In this document: one piece after another, positions 45,916 through 54,780 of the stretch | Layout of the letters: every line of letters begins with the position of its first letter | Position numbering within the stretch: the first letter of the stretch is position 1 | From: Actinopolymorpha singaporensis | GTDB lineage: Bacteria > Actinomycetota > Actinomycetes > Propionibacteriales > Actinopolymorphaceae | Direction of reading: 5' to 3' | Assembly (NCBI RefSeq): GCF_900104745.1 | Contig: NZ_LT629732.1 | Coordinates: 2,343,981 to 2,407,980 of the forward strand | Length of the DNA stretch: 64,000 nt | Position numbers and translations under genes: made by a program | The notes under the pieces: model-generated | The model's input: only the letters and a program-made list of their open reading frames with translations | Database searches by the model: none | Told to the model about the DNA's origin: nothing

Positions 45916-46266
45916 TCAGGGGAGGAACTTGGAGAGGGTTTCGGGGTCCCTGGCGATGGCGGTGGTGGAGTCGTCGGCGGTGAGGATGGGGCGTTGGATG
46001 AGGATGGGGTGGGCGACCATCGCTTCGATCCAGGTCTCGCGGTGTGCGGCGTCGCGGGGTACCTCACGGAGAGGTTTGGCTTGGGGTTCGTTGTGGCGGA
46101 CGAGGTCCCAGGGTTCGAGGTTCAGGCGGGACAGGACATCGGCCAGCTCCGCGGCGGTGGGCGGGTCGTCGAGGTAGCGGCGGACCGTGTAGGCGAGCCC
46201 GGCCTCGTCGAGCGCCTTGGTGGCGGTACGACTCTTGGAACAGGCCGGGTTGATCCAGATCTCCAC
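45916..46266 (-). CDS. ArsC-family (arsenate reductase/Spx-like) protein
   Basis: A 116-residue thioredoxin-fold protein. The active-site Cys lies in NPACSKSRTA (Cys 9), and the family segments TVRRYLDDPPTAAEL, LVRHNEP and a HPILIQRPIL stretch are all present. Members reduce arsenate using glutathione or mycothiol-type thiols, or act as Spx-like regulators; sequence alone does not decide. It has a single Cys at the active site. GTG 46266 is supported by a GGAGGACC site about 8 bases upstream. No arsenic operon surrounds it. Confidence 0.85.
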   Translation of the reverse strand: MEIWINPACSKSRTATKALDEAGLAYTVRRYLDDPPTAAELADVLSRLNLEPWDLVRHNEPQAKPLREVPRDAAHRETWIEAMVAHPILIQRPILTADDSTTAIARDPETLSKFLP

Positions 46267-46424
46267 GGGTGAGGTCCTCCACGTCAGAAGTGGTCTCGGT
46301 CGGCTGATAGAGCATCAGTACCAGCAATGTGCCGCGAGTCGCCAGGCGGTCGTGAGCAGCAGACGTCGTATGACGCAACCATGAGCGCGGTTCGAAGTCT
46401 TCACTCGCGCGGCCGCCGTTCGAA

Positions 46425-46495
46425 GGTGCGCCGCACGGTATCCGCGTCAACGCCATCGCGCCGGTCGCCGTGATCACCGACTGGAACGCCCACAG
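46425..46495 (+). pseudogene. Short-chain dehydrogenase fragment
   Basis: One frame reads GAPHGIRVNAIAPVAVITDW, matching the segment after the active site of short-chain dehydrogenases (IRVNAI-P). Only about 24 codons remain, and it breaks off at the 77-bp copied segment that follows. Confidence 0.55.
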
Positions 46496-46569
46496 GGCCC
46501 GGTTGAACGCGCCCGTCACCGCTCTGGTGTCGACTTCGACCGTACGCACCGAACTCGACGCCTGGGCGC
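46493..46569 (-). repeat. 77-bp perfect inverted copy of part of the GH39-like gene
   Basis: The reverse complement of these 77 bases is identical to 60025-60101, codons 44-69 of the secreted GH39-like gene. No similarity extends beyond either end. The identity shows that the copying event is recent. Confidence 0.9.
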
Positions 46570-47137
46570 AGAAGATTCTCCACGCCGGGCGACGTTGGTC
46601 GCCACGTTGAGCGTGCGGTCACTGCGATTTCAACGCTCTGAGGATTGAGGGTCAAGTCCCGACGCGCAGGACGTCGAGCAGCTGCAGGGTCCCTCTTCCC
46701 CACCGAGCAGCCCGGTTGGAGGATCCCGACAGGATGCGGGGAGGGCTTCAGATGCATGCCTGTGACCGGCGACGACCGCCCCTGACCATTGACGGTCAAC
46801 GCGTTGACCGGGTCCGACCCGAGGATTAGGTTGTCCGCAGTTCTTCGTTCAATCACTGATGAATGCAACACGAAATTGTCTTTGTTTGGCGCCAGAAAAG
46901 TTAGTCGCCTCATCGAATTGCAGCCGCCGATGGCGATTAAGTTTTATGCCTTGGAGCAAATGGTAGTCAACGAATATCGGTCGACACTGAAGTCGACCTT
47001 CTCATGCGGACTCATAAACGGGCGCTGATGACCTGACGGTCTTCCGAACAGGAGCCTTGTTGTGCCCACAGGGCCCAACCGACACTCGCCCCTTCTTTCG
47101 ACGAACCGCAGCAACGCACCAGCTGTGACGACCGACC

Positions 47138-47181
47138 AACAAAGGCGGACGTCCGACGATCGTCGGACGACTCGCCTTGTT
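47138..47181. promoter_or_regulatory. Bulged palindrome with a 20-bp perfect core
   Basis: The core 47150-47169 is a perfect palindrome with half-site CGTCCGACGA. Outer arms AAGGCG (47142-47147) and CGCCTT (47173-47178), then AAC and GTT, extend the symmetry with small bulges. It ends about 40 bases before the ATG at 47223. It could be the operator of a dimeric repressor for the dioxygenase/transport operon, or a terminator closing the preceding debris; the uninterrupted core favours an operator. Confidence 0.5.
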
Positions 47182-47222
47182 ACTCGGTGCCTAGTGATTC
47201 CGGAGTCGACAGGAGGTACGTA

Positions 47223-48095
47223 ATGACTGCGTCCACACGGGAGCCGAGTTGCGATCAGAGAGACTCGGCGGAGTGGCGCGACCAGATCATGAAGTACGGA
47301 TACGTGATCGTGCATGACGCGGTTCCCGCCGACGATCTGCAGGCGGTCATCGACGACATGTGGCGACACACCGGCGCCAGCCCGGACGACCCGGATTCGT
47401 GGTATCGGCCGGACGTCATCCGGCCGGTGGGCATGGTGGAGATGTATCACTACCAGTCGATGTGGAACATCCGGCAGAGCCCACGGGTCTATGAGATCTT
47501 CAAGGCGATTCATGGCACGGACAGGCTCTCGGTGTCGATCGACCGTGTCGGACTCAAGCCGCCGGTAGATCCGCGCTATCCGGAGTACGACCACAAGGGC
47601 ATGATCCACTGGGATACCGACATGACACAGTATCCCGACATCCCGTTTCGCGTCCAGGGTGTGCTCGCGCTGACCGACACCGAGCCGGACATGGGCGGTT
47701 TCCAGTGTGTCCCCGAGATCTACCAGGACCTCGAGGCGTACCTGAAGACGCAGACGCCCGAGCGGATCGCGTCTCGAAACCCCGACTACTCGGCATACAC
47801 GGTGACAAGGCCCCGGCTCGCGGCCGGCGACCTGCTGATCTGGACGACCCGACTCCTGCATGGAAACGGCCACAACACCTCACAGCGTCCGCGGTTCGCA
47901 CAGTACCTCAGCATGAATCCCGTCGGCACCGATGAGGCTGCGCGTCAACAGCGGATCCAGTGCTGGCAGGCCAACACCCACCCGTCCGGCGCGGCGTTCC
48001 CGGGCGATCCACGCGGGATCGAAGAGAAGCGATCTGCGCCCGCCGAGTTGACTCCGCTGGGACGCAAGCTCCTGGGCGTCGACCTCTGGGACTGA
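47223..48095 (+). CDS. Phytanoyl-CoA dioxygenase-family (PhyH) oxygenase
   Basis: A 290-residue Fe(II)/2-oxoglutarate-dependent oxygenase. The iron ligands are seen as HWDTD (His and Asp of the HxD motif, about residue 131) and the distal His in LLHGNGHN, followed by RPRFAQYLSMNP with the 2-oxoglutarate-binding Arg. The substrate is unknown; bacterial PhyH proteins hydroxylate diverse small molecules. ATG 47223 is preceded by AGGAGGT. It is the first gene of a likely operon with two sugar-type permeases and a binding protein, and a second PhyH gene lies at 53884, so an oxidative step on the imported compound is plausible. Confidence 0.85.
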   Translation: MTASTREPSCDQRDSAEWRDQIMKYGYVIVHDAVPADDLQAVIDDMWRHTGASPDDPDSWYRPDVIRPVGMVEMYHYQSMWNIRQSPRVYEIFKAIHGTDRLSVSIDRVGLKPPVDPRYPEYDHKGMIHWDTDMTQYPDIPFRVQGVLALTDTEPDMGGFQCVPEIYQDLEAYLKTQTPERIASRNPDYSAYTVTRPRLAAGDLLIWTTRLLHGNGHNTSQRPRFAQYLSMNPVGTDEAARQQRIQCWQANTHPSGAAFPGDPRGIEEKRSAPAELTPLGRKLLGVDLWD

Positions 48096-48156
48096 ACCAT
48101 GACCGGCCTCCGTGCGCGAGGGCGCCGGTGTGTCGGGTGTACGAAGGGAGTCGGAG

Positions 48157-49137
48157 GTGGCCGTCCAGGGCTCAGCAACGAGTTCGGACACTGTCGAGAG
48201 GAGCAAGCTTCCGGCGCGTCCGGATGATTCCCGGCACGTGTCCTTGTGGTCGCGAGTGTGGCAGGAACGAGCGATGTATCTGTTCATCCTGCCCGGGTTC
48301 TTGTTCTTCGTTGTCTTCCGGTACCTGCCGCTGGCCGGCAACATCGTGGCCTTCGAAAACTACTCGCCGTATCAGGGAATCATCCAGAGCGAGTGGGTCG
48401 GGCTGAACAACTTCGTCCAGCTCTTCCAGGACCCGAGGGTGGGTCAGGCCCTCGTTAACACGCTCGTCATCAACGGACTCCAGCTGATCTTCTTCTTTCC
48501 CGCTCCCATCGCACTTGCCCTTCTGCTGAACAGCATTCTCTCGCCGACGGTCAAACGGGTCATCCAGACGATTGTCTATCTGCCCTATTTCATTGGCTGG
48601 GTCGTGCTGGTCAGCGTTTGGCAGTCCGTGCTTGGTGGCGACGGCCTGCTGAACCAGGCGCTGGCCGACCACGGCTTCGGTGCGATCAACCTGATGAGCA
48701 ATCCGGAGCTGTTCAAGCCGATGATGGTCGTGCAGTACATGTGGAAGTACGTGGGTTGGGGCACGATCATCTTCCTCGCGGCCCTCACGAAGATCGACCC
48801 GGCGCTGTACGAGTCGGCCGTGGTCGACGGCGCCAGGCCGATCCGTCGAATGTGGCACGTCACCCTGCCGGGGATCAAAGGGATCGCGATCCTGCTGCTG
48901 ATTCTCAACCTCGGAAACATCCTGACCACCGGGTTCGAGCAGATCCTCCTGCAGGAGCCAGCGGTGGGTGAGCAGGCCGGCCAGGTCCTCGACACCTTCG
49001 TCTATCTCGAGGGAGTCGTGGGCGGCAACTGGGGCTTGGCGACCGCCGTCGGCTTGTTCAAGGGTGTGGTCGGCACGATCCTGATCGTCGTGGCGAACAA
49101 GGTCGCGCACCTGCTCGGTGAGGATGGAGTGTTCTGA
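48157..49137 (+). CDS. ABC transporter permease, LplB/UgpA-like
   Basis: A 326-residue inner-membrane permease with about six helices (FILPGFLFFVVF, LIFFFPAPIALALLL, VYLPYFIGWVVLVS and others). The EAA loop that docks the ATPase reads YESAVVDGARPIRRMWHVTLPGI in part. It belongs to the carbohydrate-uptake (CUT1) permeases that work with LplA-type binding proteins. GTG 48157 follows an AAGGGAG site by 6 bases; earlier in-frame codons lack one. It is followed by the second permease with a one-base overlap (TGATG). Confidence 0.92.
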   Translation: MAVQGSATSSDTVERSKLPARPDDSRHVSLWSRVWQERAMYLFILPGFLFFVVFRYLPLAGNIVAFENYSPYQGIIQSEWVGLNNFVQLFQDPRVGQALVNTLVINGLQLIFFFPAPIALALLLNSILSPTVKRVIQTIVYLPYFIGWVVLVSVWQSVLGGDGLLNQALADHGFGAINLMSNPELFKPMMVVQYMWKYVGWGTIIFLAALTKIDPALYESAVVDGARPIRRMWHVTLPGIKGIAILLLILNLGNILTTGFEQILLQEPAVGEQAGQVLDTFVYLEGVVGGNWGLATAVGLFKGVVGTILIVVANKVAHLLGEDGVF

Positions 49138-50045
49138 TGGCACTACGCACGGCACCGCCACGGGCGTCCCGGCCGATCTGGATCGAGAAGGCGTCCGTCG
49201 GCACCAGTATCACGAAGGTCGTCACCATCGCGGTCATCGTCGGCGTGATGCTGTTCCCGTTCCTCTACGTCCTGTCGGTCAGCCTGTCCACCCAGGCGGA
49301 CCTTGCCGGATCGTCGGTGACGCTGATCCCGAAACACCCAACGCTGGAGGCGTACCGGCAGATTCTGGCCGGTGGCGTGGTCACCCGCGCCCTGCTGGTG
49401 AGCGTGTGCGTCACAGTCGTCGGCACCGTCGTGAGCATGGTGATGACGACGACATTGGCGTACGGGCTGACCCGCACCCGGCAGGTACCCGGAAGCAGAC
49501 TCGTCCTGCTCATGGTGCTCGGGACGCTGCTGTTCAGCGCCGGCATCATCCCCAACTACCTGCTCGTTCGGTACCTGGGGATGCTCAACTCCTACGGGGC
49601 CCTGATCGTGCCCGGACTGATCAGCGCGTTCAACCTGGTTGTCGTCCGGCAGTTCTTCATGAACATCCCCGACGAGTTGACCGACGCAGCACGGATCGAC
49701 GGGGCCGGTCCCTTCCAGGTGTTCTGGCACATCATCCTGCCGTTGTCGAAGGCGGTCCTGGCCGTCGTCGCGTTGTTCTACGGCGTGGCCTTGTGGTCGG
49801 ACTTCTTCAACGCGCTCATCTACCTGAACGACACGACAAAGTGGCCCATCCAGTTGGTCCTGCGACTGTTCGTCCTTCAGGGCCAGAACATCGCACAGAG
49901 TCAGCAGGTCGGCCAGCCGGCTCCACCGGCGGAGACCGTGCAGATGGCAGTCGTGATCATCGCGACCGCGCCGATCATCCTCGTGTATCCCTTCCTGCAG
50001 AAGTACTTCACACAGGGCGTTCTGTCAGGTGCGGTCAAGGGATGA
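49137..50045 (+). CDS. ABC transporter permease, LplC/YtcP-like
   Basis: A 302-residue permease, partner of the preceding gene. Hydrophobic helices include VVTIAVIVGVMLFPFLYVLS and LVLLMVLGTLLFSAGIIPNYLL; the EAA loop is DELTDAARIDGAGPFQVFWHIILPL. The second permease of a CUT1 system completes the membrane channel. Its ATG overlaps the stop of the first by one base. No ATPase gene is nearby, so a shared MsiK-type ATPase elsewhere probably energises it. Confidence 0.92.
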   Translation: MALRTAPPRASRPIWIEKASVGTSITKVVTIAVIVGVMLFPFLYVLSVSLSTQADLAGSSVTLIPKHPTLEAYRQILAGGVVTRALLVSVCVTVVGTVVSMVMTTTLAYGLTRTRQVPGSRLVLLMVLGTLLFSAGIIPNYLLVRYLGMLNSYGALIVPGLISAFNLVVVRQFFMNIPDELTDAARIDGAGPFQVFWHIILPLSKAVLAVVALFYGVALWSDFFNALIYLNDTTKWPIQLVLRLFVLQGQNIAQSQQVGQPAPPAETVQMAVVIIATAPIILVYPFLQKYFTQGVLSGAVKG

Positions 50046-50103
50046 GAAGCGACAACGCGGCCCCAATTAGATGCCCGTCGATGCTCCAGGAAGGTGAACA
50101 GCG

Positions 50104-51804
50104 ATGGAATCTGGCGATCTACCAAGCCCAGGTATCGGCGTTGGTGGGAGAGTGGACAGAAGGATCTTCCTTTCGGGACTCGCGGGAGCGGGCCTGGCGT
50201 TCCTGGGCGGGTGCGGAAAGGCGGGCTCGTCGAGTGCCAGTTGTGTCTCCGAGCTGAAATTTCCGGCGAGCACGGTGAAGCACCAACCGGAGGAGGTCGT
50301 GTCGAAGGTCAAGAACACGCCGATCGCGTGGACGGCCTACCCGAAGCCGTACGTCACGATGCCGGAGCCCCCCGGCAAGGGCGGCACGGTGTCCACGTTC
50401 CAGATCCTCTTCAGCTCGCCGCCGCCGGGGCTGGGCAAGAACCCGTGGTGGCAGGAGCTGAACAAGCGACTCAACGTCAAGTTGCAACCAACTCTCGCGC
50501 CGTCGCCGGACTACGCCACGAAGCTGCTGACCCTGGCTGCGAGCGGCAACTTCCCGGACATCACCTACATCAACTTCAACCAGAACGGCCAGTACAACGG
50601 TGCCGGCTTCCAGAAGTTCATCGCCCAGGGCGCGTTCCACGACCTGACGCAGTACCTCAGCGGTGACGGGCTCAAGGACTTCCCCAACCTGCAGCGGATC
50701 CCGCCGCTGACGTGGCAGGGCAGTTCGTTCCAGGGAAAGCTCTACGGTGTCCCGTATCCGATCCAGGCCGTCAACGGGCAGCTCGGCATGTACCGCAAGG
50801 ACTGGGCCGAGAAGCTCGGCGTGGACAACCCTAAGAATGCCGACGAAGTGCTGGAAATGTTCGTCGCCTTCGCCACCCAGGACCCCAACGGTGACGGGAA
50901 GAGGAACACCTACGGCCTGGACGGGTTGCGCCAGAGCATGTGGATGGGCATGTTCCGCGCTCCGAACAACTGGCGCCTCGGCAAGGAGGGCACCCTGCAG
51001 AAGGACTTCGAGACCGAGGAGTACAGGGCGGCGCTGGAATTCACCAACAAGCTCTGGAAGAAGGGCGCGATCCACCCCGACGCGCTGACCCTGACGCTGA
51101 ACCAGAACCAGGACCTCTTCCATGGTGGACGGACGGGGTTCTTCACGCAGGGTGGGTGGGGCTTCTTCGGCAACCAGCCGAACACCGACTACACCCAGAC
51201 GAGGCAGAACAACCCGAAGGCGAATCCCCAACCATGGCTGCCGCCAGGTCACGACGGCGGGAAACCCGCGATGGCGATCGGAACGGCGAGCTACGGCTTC
51301 GGCGGTATCCCGTCGTCCGTCAAGGACGAGAAGAAGATCGTCGAACTGATCCACATCATGGAGTACTGGGCGGCTCCTTTCGGCAGCGAGGAGTTCACCT
51401 TCATGTACAAGGGCATCGAGGGCAAGATGTTCAACTACGTGAAGGGTGCGCCGGTCGCGGTGTCCAACGGCAACCAGAACTGGGCGAACGGCATCAACTA
51501 CCTGTGCGGCCCGGGTGAGATCAACTACTTCTACGCCAACCAGCCCGGCGAGGCCGAGCGGATGCAGCACTGGCAGGAGGAGTCACTCGACGGCGCGACG
51601 GCGGACCCGACCCAGGGCCTCTACTCGCCGGCATGGGTGCAAAACGCGGCGAGCCTGGTGAAGATGGAGCAGGACGCGTTCAACCGGATCGCGACGGGCG
51701 CCCAGCCGATGTCCCACCTCGACGAGGTCATCAAGACCTGGAAGCGCCAGGGCGGCGACCAGGCTCGCAAGGAGTTCCAGGACGCCCTCCAGAAATGCAA
51801 GTGA
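50104..51804 (+). CDS. Extracellular solute-binding lipoprotein, LplA-like
   Basis: A 566-residue binding protein. The N terminus has a twin-arginine-like DRRIFLSGLAGAGLAFLGGC with a lipobox LGGC, so the mature protein is lipid-anchored outside the membrane. The rest is a family 1 extracellular solute-binding fold (LLTLAASGNFPDITYIN, GVPYPIQAVNGQLGMYRKDW, GKRNTYGLDG). Such proteins bind oligosaccharides. ATG 50104 has an AGGAAGG site upstream. It ends the phyH-permease-permease-binding protein operon, as the gap of 58 bases is small. Confidence 0.92.
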   Translation: MESGDLPSPGIGVGGRVDRRIFLSGLAGAGLAFLGGCGKAGSSSASCVSELKFPASTVKHQPEEVVSKVKNTPIAWTAYPKPYVTMPEPPGKGGTVSTFQILFSSPPPGLGKNPWWQELNKRLNVKLQPTLAPSPDYATKLLTLAASGNFPDITYINFNQNGQYNGAGFQKFIAQGAFHDLTQYLSGDGLKDFPNLQRIPPLTWQGSSFQGKLYGVPYPIQAVNGQLGMYRKDWAEKLGVDNPKNADEVLEMFVAFATQDPNGDGKRNTYGLDGLRQSMWMGMFRAPNNWRLGKEGTLQKDFETEEYRAALEFTNKLWKKGAIHPDALTLTLNQNQDLFHGGRTGFFTQGGWGFFGNQPNTDYTQTRQNNPKANPQPWLPPGHDGGKPAMAIGTASYGFGGIPSSVKDEKKIVELIHIMEYWAAPFGSEEFTFMYKGIEGKMFNYVKGAPVAVSNGNQNWANGINYLCGPGEINYFYANQPGEAERMQHWQEESLDGATADPTQGLYSPAWVQNAASLVKMEQDAFNRIATGAQPMSHLDEVIKTWKRQGGDQARKEFQDALQKCK

Positions 51805-51976
51805 CGAGCTGAGCGCTGACGGTCGAGCACCCCACCAGGGGTCAGGTAACAATCGGAAGGGCAGGCGGTCGCCCGACGCAACGTCGAAGGCCGATGGTAC
51901 GGAGGGGGTGCGCGGGATCAGGTCGCTACAGGACCGGCACGACCACGGGCACCCAGGGTGCTGAGACCGCCTGCCG

Positions 51977-52081
51977 GCCGATCTGGTCCCGGCGGGACTT
52001 CACCGCCCAGGCTCCGGACCGGGGGTGGCTGGCCGACCTGACGTATGTGCTCACCCACTCCGGCTGGTCCGGAATAGCAAG
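51977..52081 (+). pseudogene. IS3 transposase fragment
   Basis: About 35 codons (RPIWSRRDFTAQAPDRGW, LADLTYVLTHSGW) match the start of the integrase core of an IS3 OrfB, as in the intact copy at 44765. Both ends are lost and the fragment abuts IS110 sequence. Confidence 0.75.
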
Positions 52082-52089
52082 GTGAGGTG

Positions 52090-52938
52090 CGGCGTAACGG
52101 TGTGCTGGCCGTCGACGTCGGTGGTGTCCTCCTGCGCCACCTCGGACCCGAGGTGTCGCAGGAGCGGTACGACACGAACCCCAGCTCCGCACATGGTGCC
52201 GGGGCGGTGACGGTCTGTTCGTCCAGCGCGGCCTGGATCGCCTCGGCATTTGCGCGCCCATCTGGGGTGTGTTCTTGACCGCGATCGAGGTGAGTTTGCG
52301 GCGTCCGGCGTTGCGAAGTCCGATCGGTCCGCCGCAGCGGGCCAATAGCTCCAGCACCGCCGGGTGCTGCACCTTCGGACCGAGGACTCGTTCCAGGGCC
52401 GGCTGGATCTGGGTGAGCAGGCCGCGGGTGCGGTTGGCGAGGCGGGTGGCCTCACCGGCGAGGTCGTCGTCGTAGCCGACGAGGACCTCCAGTTCGGCCA
52501 GTGTCTCCTCACCGGTGTCGACCCGCCGCAAGGTGTGCGGCAGGGTGCGGGCCGCGTCAGCGATCACGTAGGCGTCGCGGGCGTCGGTCTTCGCCGCGCC
52601 GGGGGGCAGGTCGGCGATCCGCCGCATCGCCAGACCGGGCAGGTGGGCCACCTGATGGCCACAGGCGCGGGCGACGCTACCGGCAACGCACCGATCGAGG
52701 CGGGCTGGTCGACCACGACCAGTACCGAGCCCTAGGTGGTGAGCTTGTCGAACAGCTGCCGCAGCCTGGCCTCGGTGTTGGGCAGCGGTGCGTCGTCGTG
52801 CAGCCGCGTTCCGTCTGGAGCCAGCCCAACCGCGTGGTGATCACCCTTGCCCAGGTCCAACCCGAGGAACACCCCGTAGCCGCCGTGCACGCCCTTCGCC
52901 TCCCAGTCCCGTGCCACTTCCTTCAGCCGCTGGTCCAA
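52090..52938 (-). pseudogene. Decayed IS110-family transposase
   Basis: From ATG 52938 the sequence reads GVFLGLDLGKGDHHAVGLAP, the DEDD motif start of IS110 transposases. A TAG at 52732-52734 stops it, then LVVVDQPA continues; a shift of frame near 52660 leads to PGLAMRRIADLPPGAAKTDARDAYVIADAARTLP and on to KLTSIAVKN. Further shifts follow and the C-terminal transposase_20 domain (PGIG helix-hairpin-helix) is missing. It is inactive, and is fused to an IS3 remnant at its lost end. Confidence 0.85.
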
Positions 52939-53174
52939 GCGCCGGGCTGCCGGCAGCCACGTTACGAAGAGACCTACCCGAAGGTGGCCGTGTCCCTATC
53001 AGCGGTCCGCTGACGCCACCCGACCCGGCGACAAAACCCCGGATCATGCCTACGACTGGGGCAGTAAGTCATACCGAGCCGGGCGACCGAGGAGTCCCCG
53101 ACCGGGGACGATCAAAAAGGTAACGGGGGCACACCCTCAGCGGCGTCCGCGTACGACGGCCACGCCCGGGCCCG

Positions 53175-53542
53175 ACGAGCGTCTCGACGAGCCGGGCGCC
53201 GAGGTGTCGCGCGTGCTGTGTGAAGCCGTCGGCCGCGGTGTGGTCGTCAAGGGGCTCATCTGGCGTTCGCACTGGGACCGGTTGGCGTTCAGCGCGGAGC
53301 AGAACCGGCATTTGGGCGAGGACATCAATGCCGCGGGCGGTGAGTGCATCCGCGACATGCGGGTGCGTCCGGGCGGGTCTCATCATCAGAAGTTCGTCGT
53401 CGTCCGGCACGTCCGACACCCCGAGCGGGACGTGGCATTCGCCGGCGGTATCGACCTGTGCCACAGCCGGCGCGACACCAGCGAACACCACGGCGACCCG
53501 CAGCGGCAGCCGATGAGCGAGGTCTATGGATCTCGTCCGTGA
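53175..53542 (+). pseudogene. Phospholipase D-like gene fragment
   Basis: A frame of about 120 codons encodes one HKD half of a phospholipase D protein: VVVKGLIWRSHWDRL, GGSHHQKFVVVRH with the catalytic His and Lys, and VAFAGGIDLCHSRRD. The N-terminal part and the second HKD half are absent and a stop follows SEVYG. Intact enzymes of this kind have about 500 residues. Confidence 0.75.
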
Positions 53543-53883
53543 TGCGGACGAGCGTGGGGGGATCGCCGACGACCGCGAACGGCCTTGGTGGTCGGCGGTG
53601 CGACCGCCCGGTCCAGCCGGGCGATGGCGGCACCGACACGCCGGCAGTCGTTCGCAGAGATCGAAGTCAATCCAGGTCAGGGCCCGCGTCAACACGGAGC
53701 GTAACGCGGCGTCATCCTCACAGACCGCAACTGTCTACACGGCGGCCACCACAGCGATGGTTCCTGCGGCATGCGTGTCATGCTCGGTGCGCGGCTCCGG
53801 TCCGGTCGCCACCGATGGCGGGGGTGGGCCGGCGGTGCCGGCAGGTGCGGTGGTGAGCTTGGGGAACGAGCGGTCCAGCGCTG
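53543..53883. other. Intergenic region with dispersed repeat
   Basis: About 340 bases with no intact gene. It contains copy B of the 27-bp dispersed repeat (53654-53680) and otherwise looks like decayed sequence. The minus-strand dioxygenase gene ends at its right edge. Confidence 0.4.
53654..53680. repeat. 27-bp dispersed repeat, copy B
   Basis: Matches 45868-45894 at 25 of 27 positions in the same orientation. See copy A; both copies sit in gene debris. Confidence 0.5.
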
Positions 53884-54738
53884 TCACATCCACCCGTCGA
53901 CGCCGAGGAGTTCGCGTGTCTCCTGGTCGGCGTCGGGCAGCAGGCTGTCGGTCAGGGGATGGGCGGGTCGTTCTCCGTAGATGGAGGATTTCATCCACGT
54001 GGGCCCGTAACCCAGGATGAGCAGACGCCGGACGGTCCCGTCCGGACGGTTGGGCATGGCGCGGTGCCAGAGAGCTCCATGAGCGAAGACGCATCCTCCG
54101 GCCGGCACTCGCAGCACCACCTGGTCGGGTTTGTCTGCGTAGTCGTCCAGGGGAAGGTCCTGCCCGATCCGCTGGTGAGAGCCCGGCACGACGCACAGCG
54201 GACCGTTCGAGTCATCCGCCTCGTCGAGGTAGACCAGAGCCTCGACGGTGTGCGGGCGGCTGAAGAACGGCGGCAGCGGGTCTGGGATGAGCCGCTGGTG
54301 GAAGTGCCATTCGGTCTCCTGGTCCGGCTGGTCCGGATAGACGACCCGTGCGGACACCCCGCGCATCTGCACCTGCGGTCCGAGGACCGCACGAACGACC
54401 GACAGGATTGGCTCGAACCGCAGAAGGTCGAGGAAGGCTGGGTGCTTGTCCATGAGATGCCGGACGAAGACGCCACCAAATCGTCGGGAGCCTTCACTGT
54501 CGGCCTTCGGTGACCGGGCGCCGGACTCGGCTTCCACCACCTCGTCGAGCGCGGTCCGCAGGGCTTCGAGTTGGTCTCGTTCTATCATGCCTTCCCGCAA
54601 CAGATACCCATCCTCGACGAGCCGGCCGATGCTTTCCTGTGACGCGTGCACTCGTATCGTTCGGTGTGGGTCACCGAAATCGTGACTGCGGAGGCGGTAG
54701 TTCAGTACGTACGACTCTTCGTTTTTGGCGGCGGTCAT
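53884..54738 (-). CDS. Phytanoyl-CoA dioxygenase-family (PhyH) oxygenase
   Basis: A 284-residue Fe(II)/2-oxoglutarate oxygenase. The iron site appears as the His in WHFHQRL with downstream acidic residues, and the distal His in FAHGALWHRAMPN; the conserved PHTVEALVYLDEADDSNGPLCVVPGSH block is complete, and Arg residues near RPDGTVRRLLILGY fit the 2-oxoglutarate site. ATG 54738 has an AAGGAG site upstream. It lies 42 bases after the binding protein gene on the same strand. It is distinct from the PhyH at 47223, with little similarity outside the motifs. Confidence 0.85.
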   Translation of the reverse strand: MTAAKNEESYVLNYRLRSHDFGDPHRTIRVHASQESIGRLVEDGYLLREGMIERDQLEALRTALDEVVEAESGARSPKADSEGSRRFGGVFVRHLMDKHPAFLDLLRFEPILSVVRAVLGPQVQMRGVSARVVYPDQPDQETEWHFHQRLIPDPLPPFFSRPHTVEALVYLDEADDSNGPLCVVPGSHQRIGQDLPLDDYADKPDQVVLRVPAGGCVFAHGALWHRAMPNRPDGTVRRLLILGYGPTWMKSSIYGERPAHPLTDSLLPDADQETRELLGVDGWM

Positions 54739-54780
54739 AGTACTCCTTGTCTGTGAGCTCTCACCCGAGGCGATGGCTTC

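Larger units (their letters stand above)
46267..47222. other. Region of gene debris upstream of the dioxygenase/transport operon
   Basis: About 950 bases without an intact gene. It contains a short-chain dehydrogenase fragment, a 77-bp copy of the GH39-like gene, a stretch of lower GC content at about 46,840-46,990, and a large bulged palindrome at 47138-47181. The last two may be part of the control region for the gene at 47223. Confidence 0.5.
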
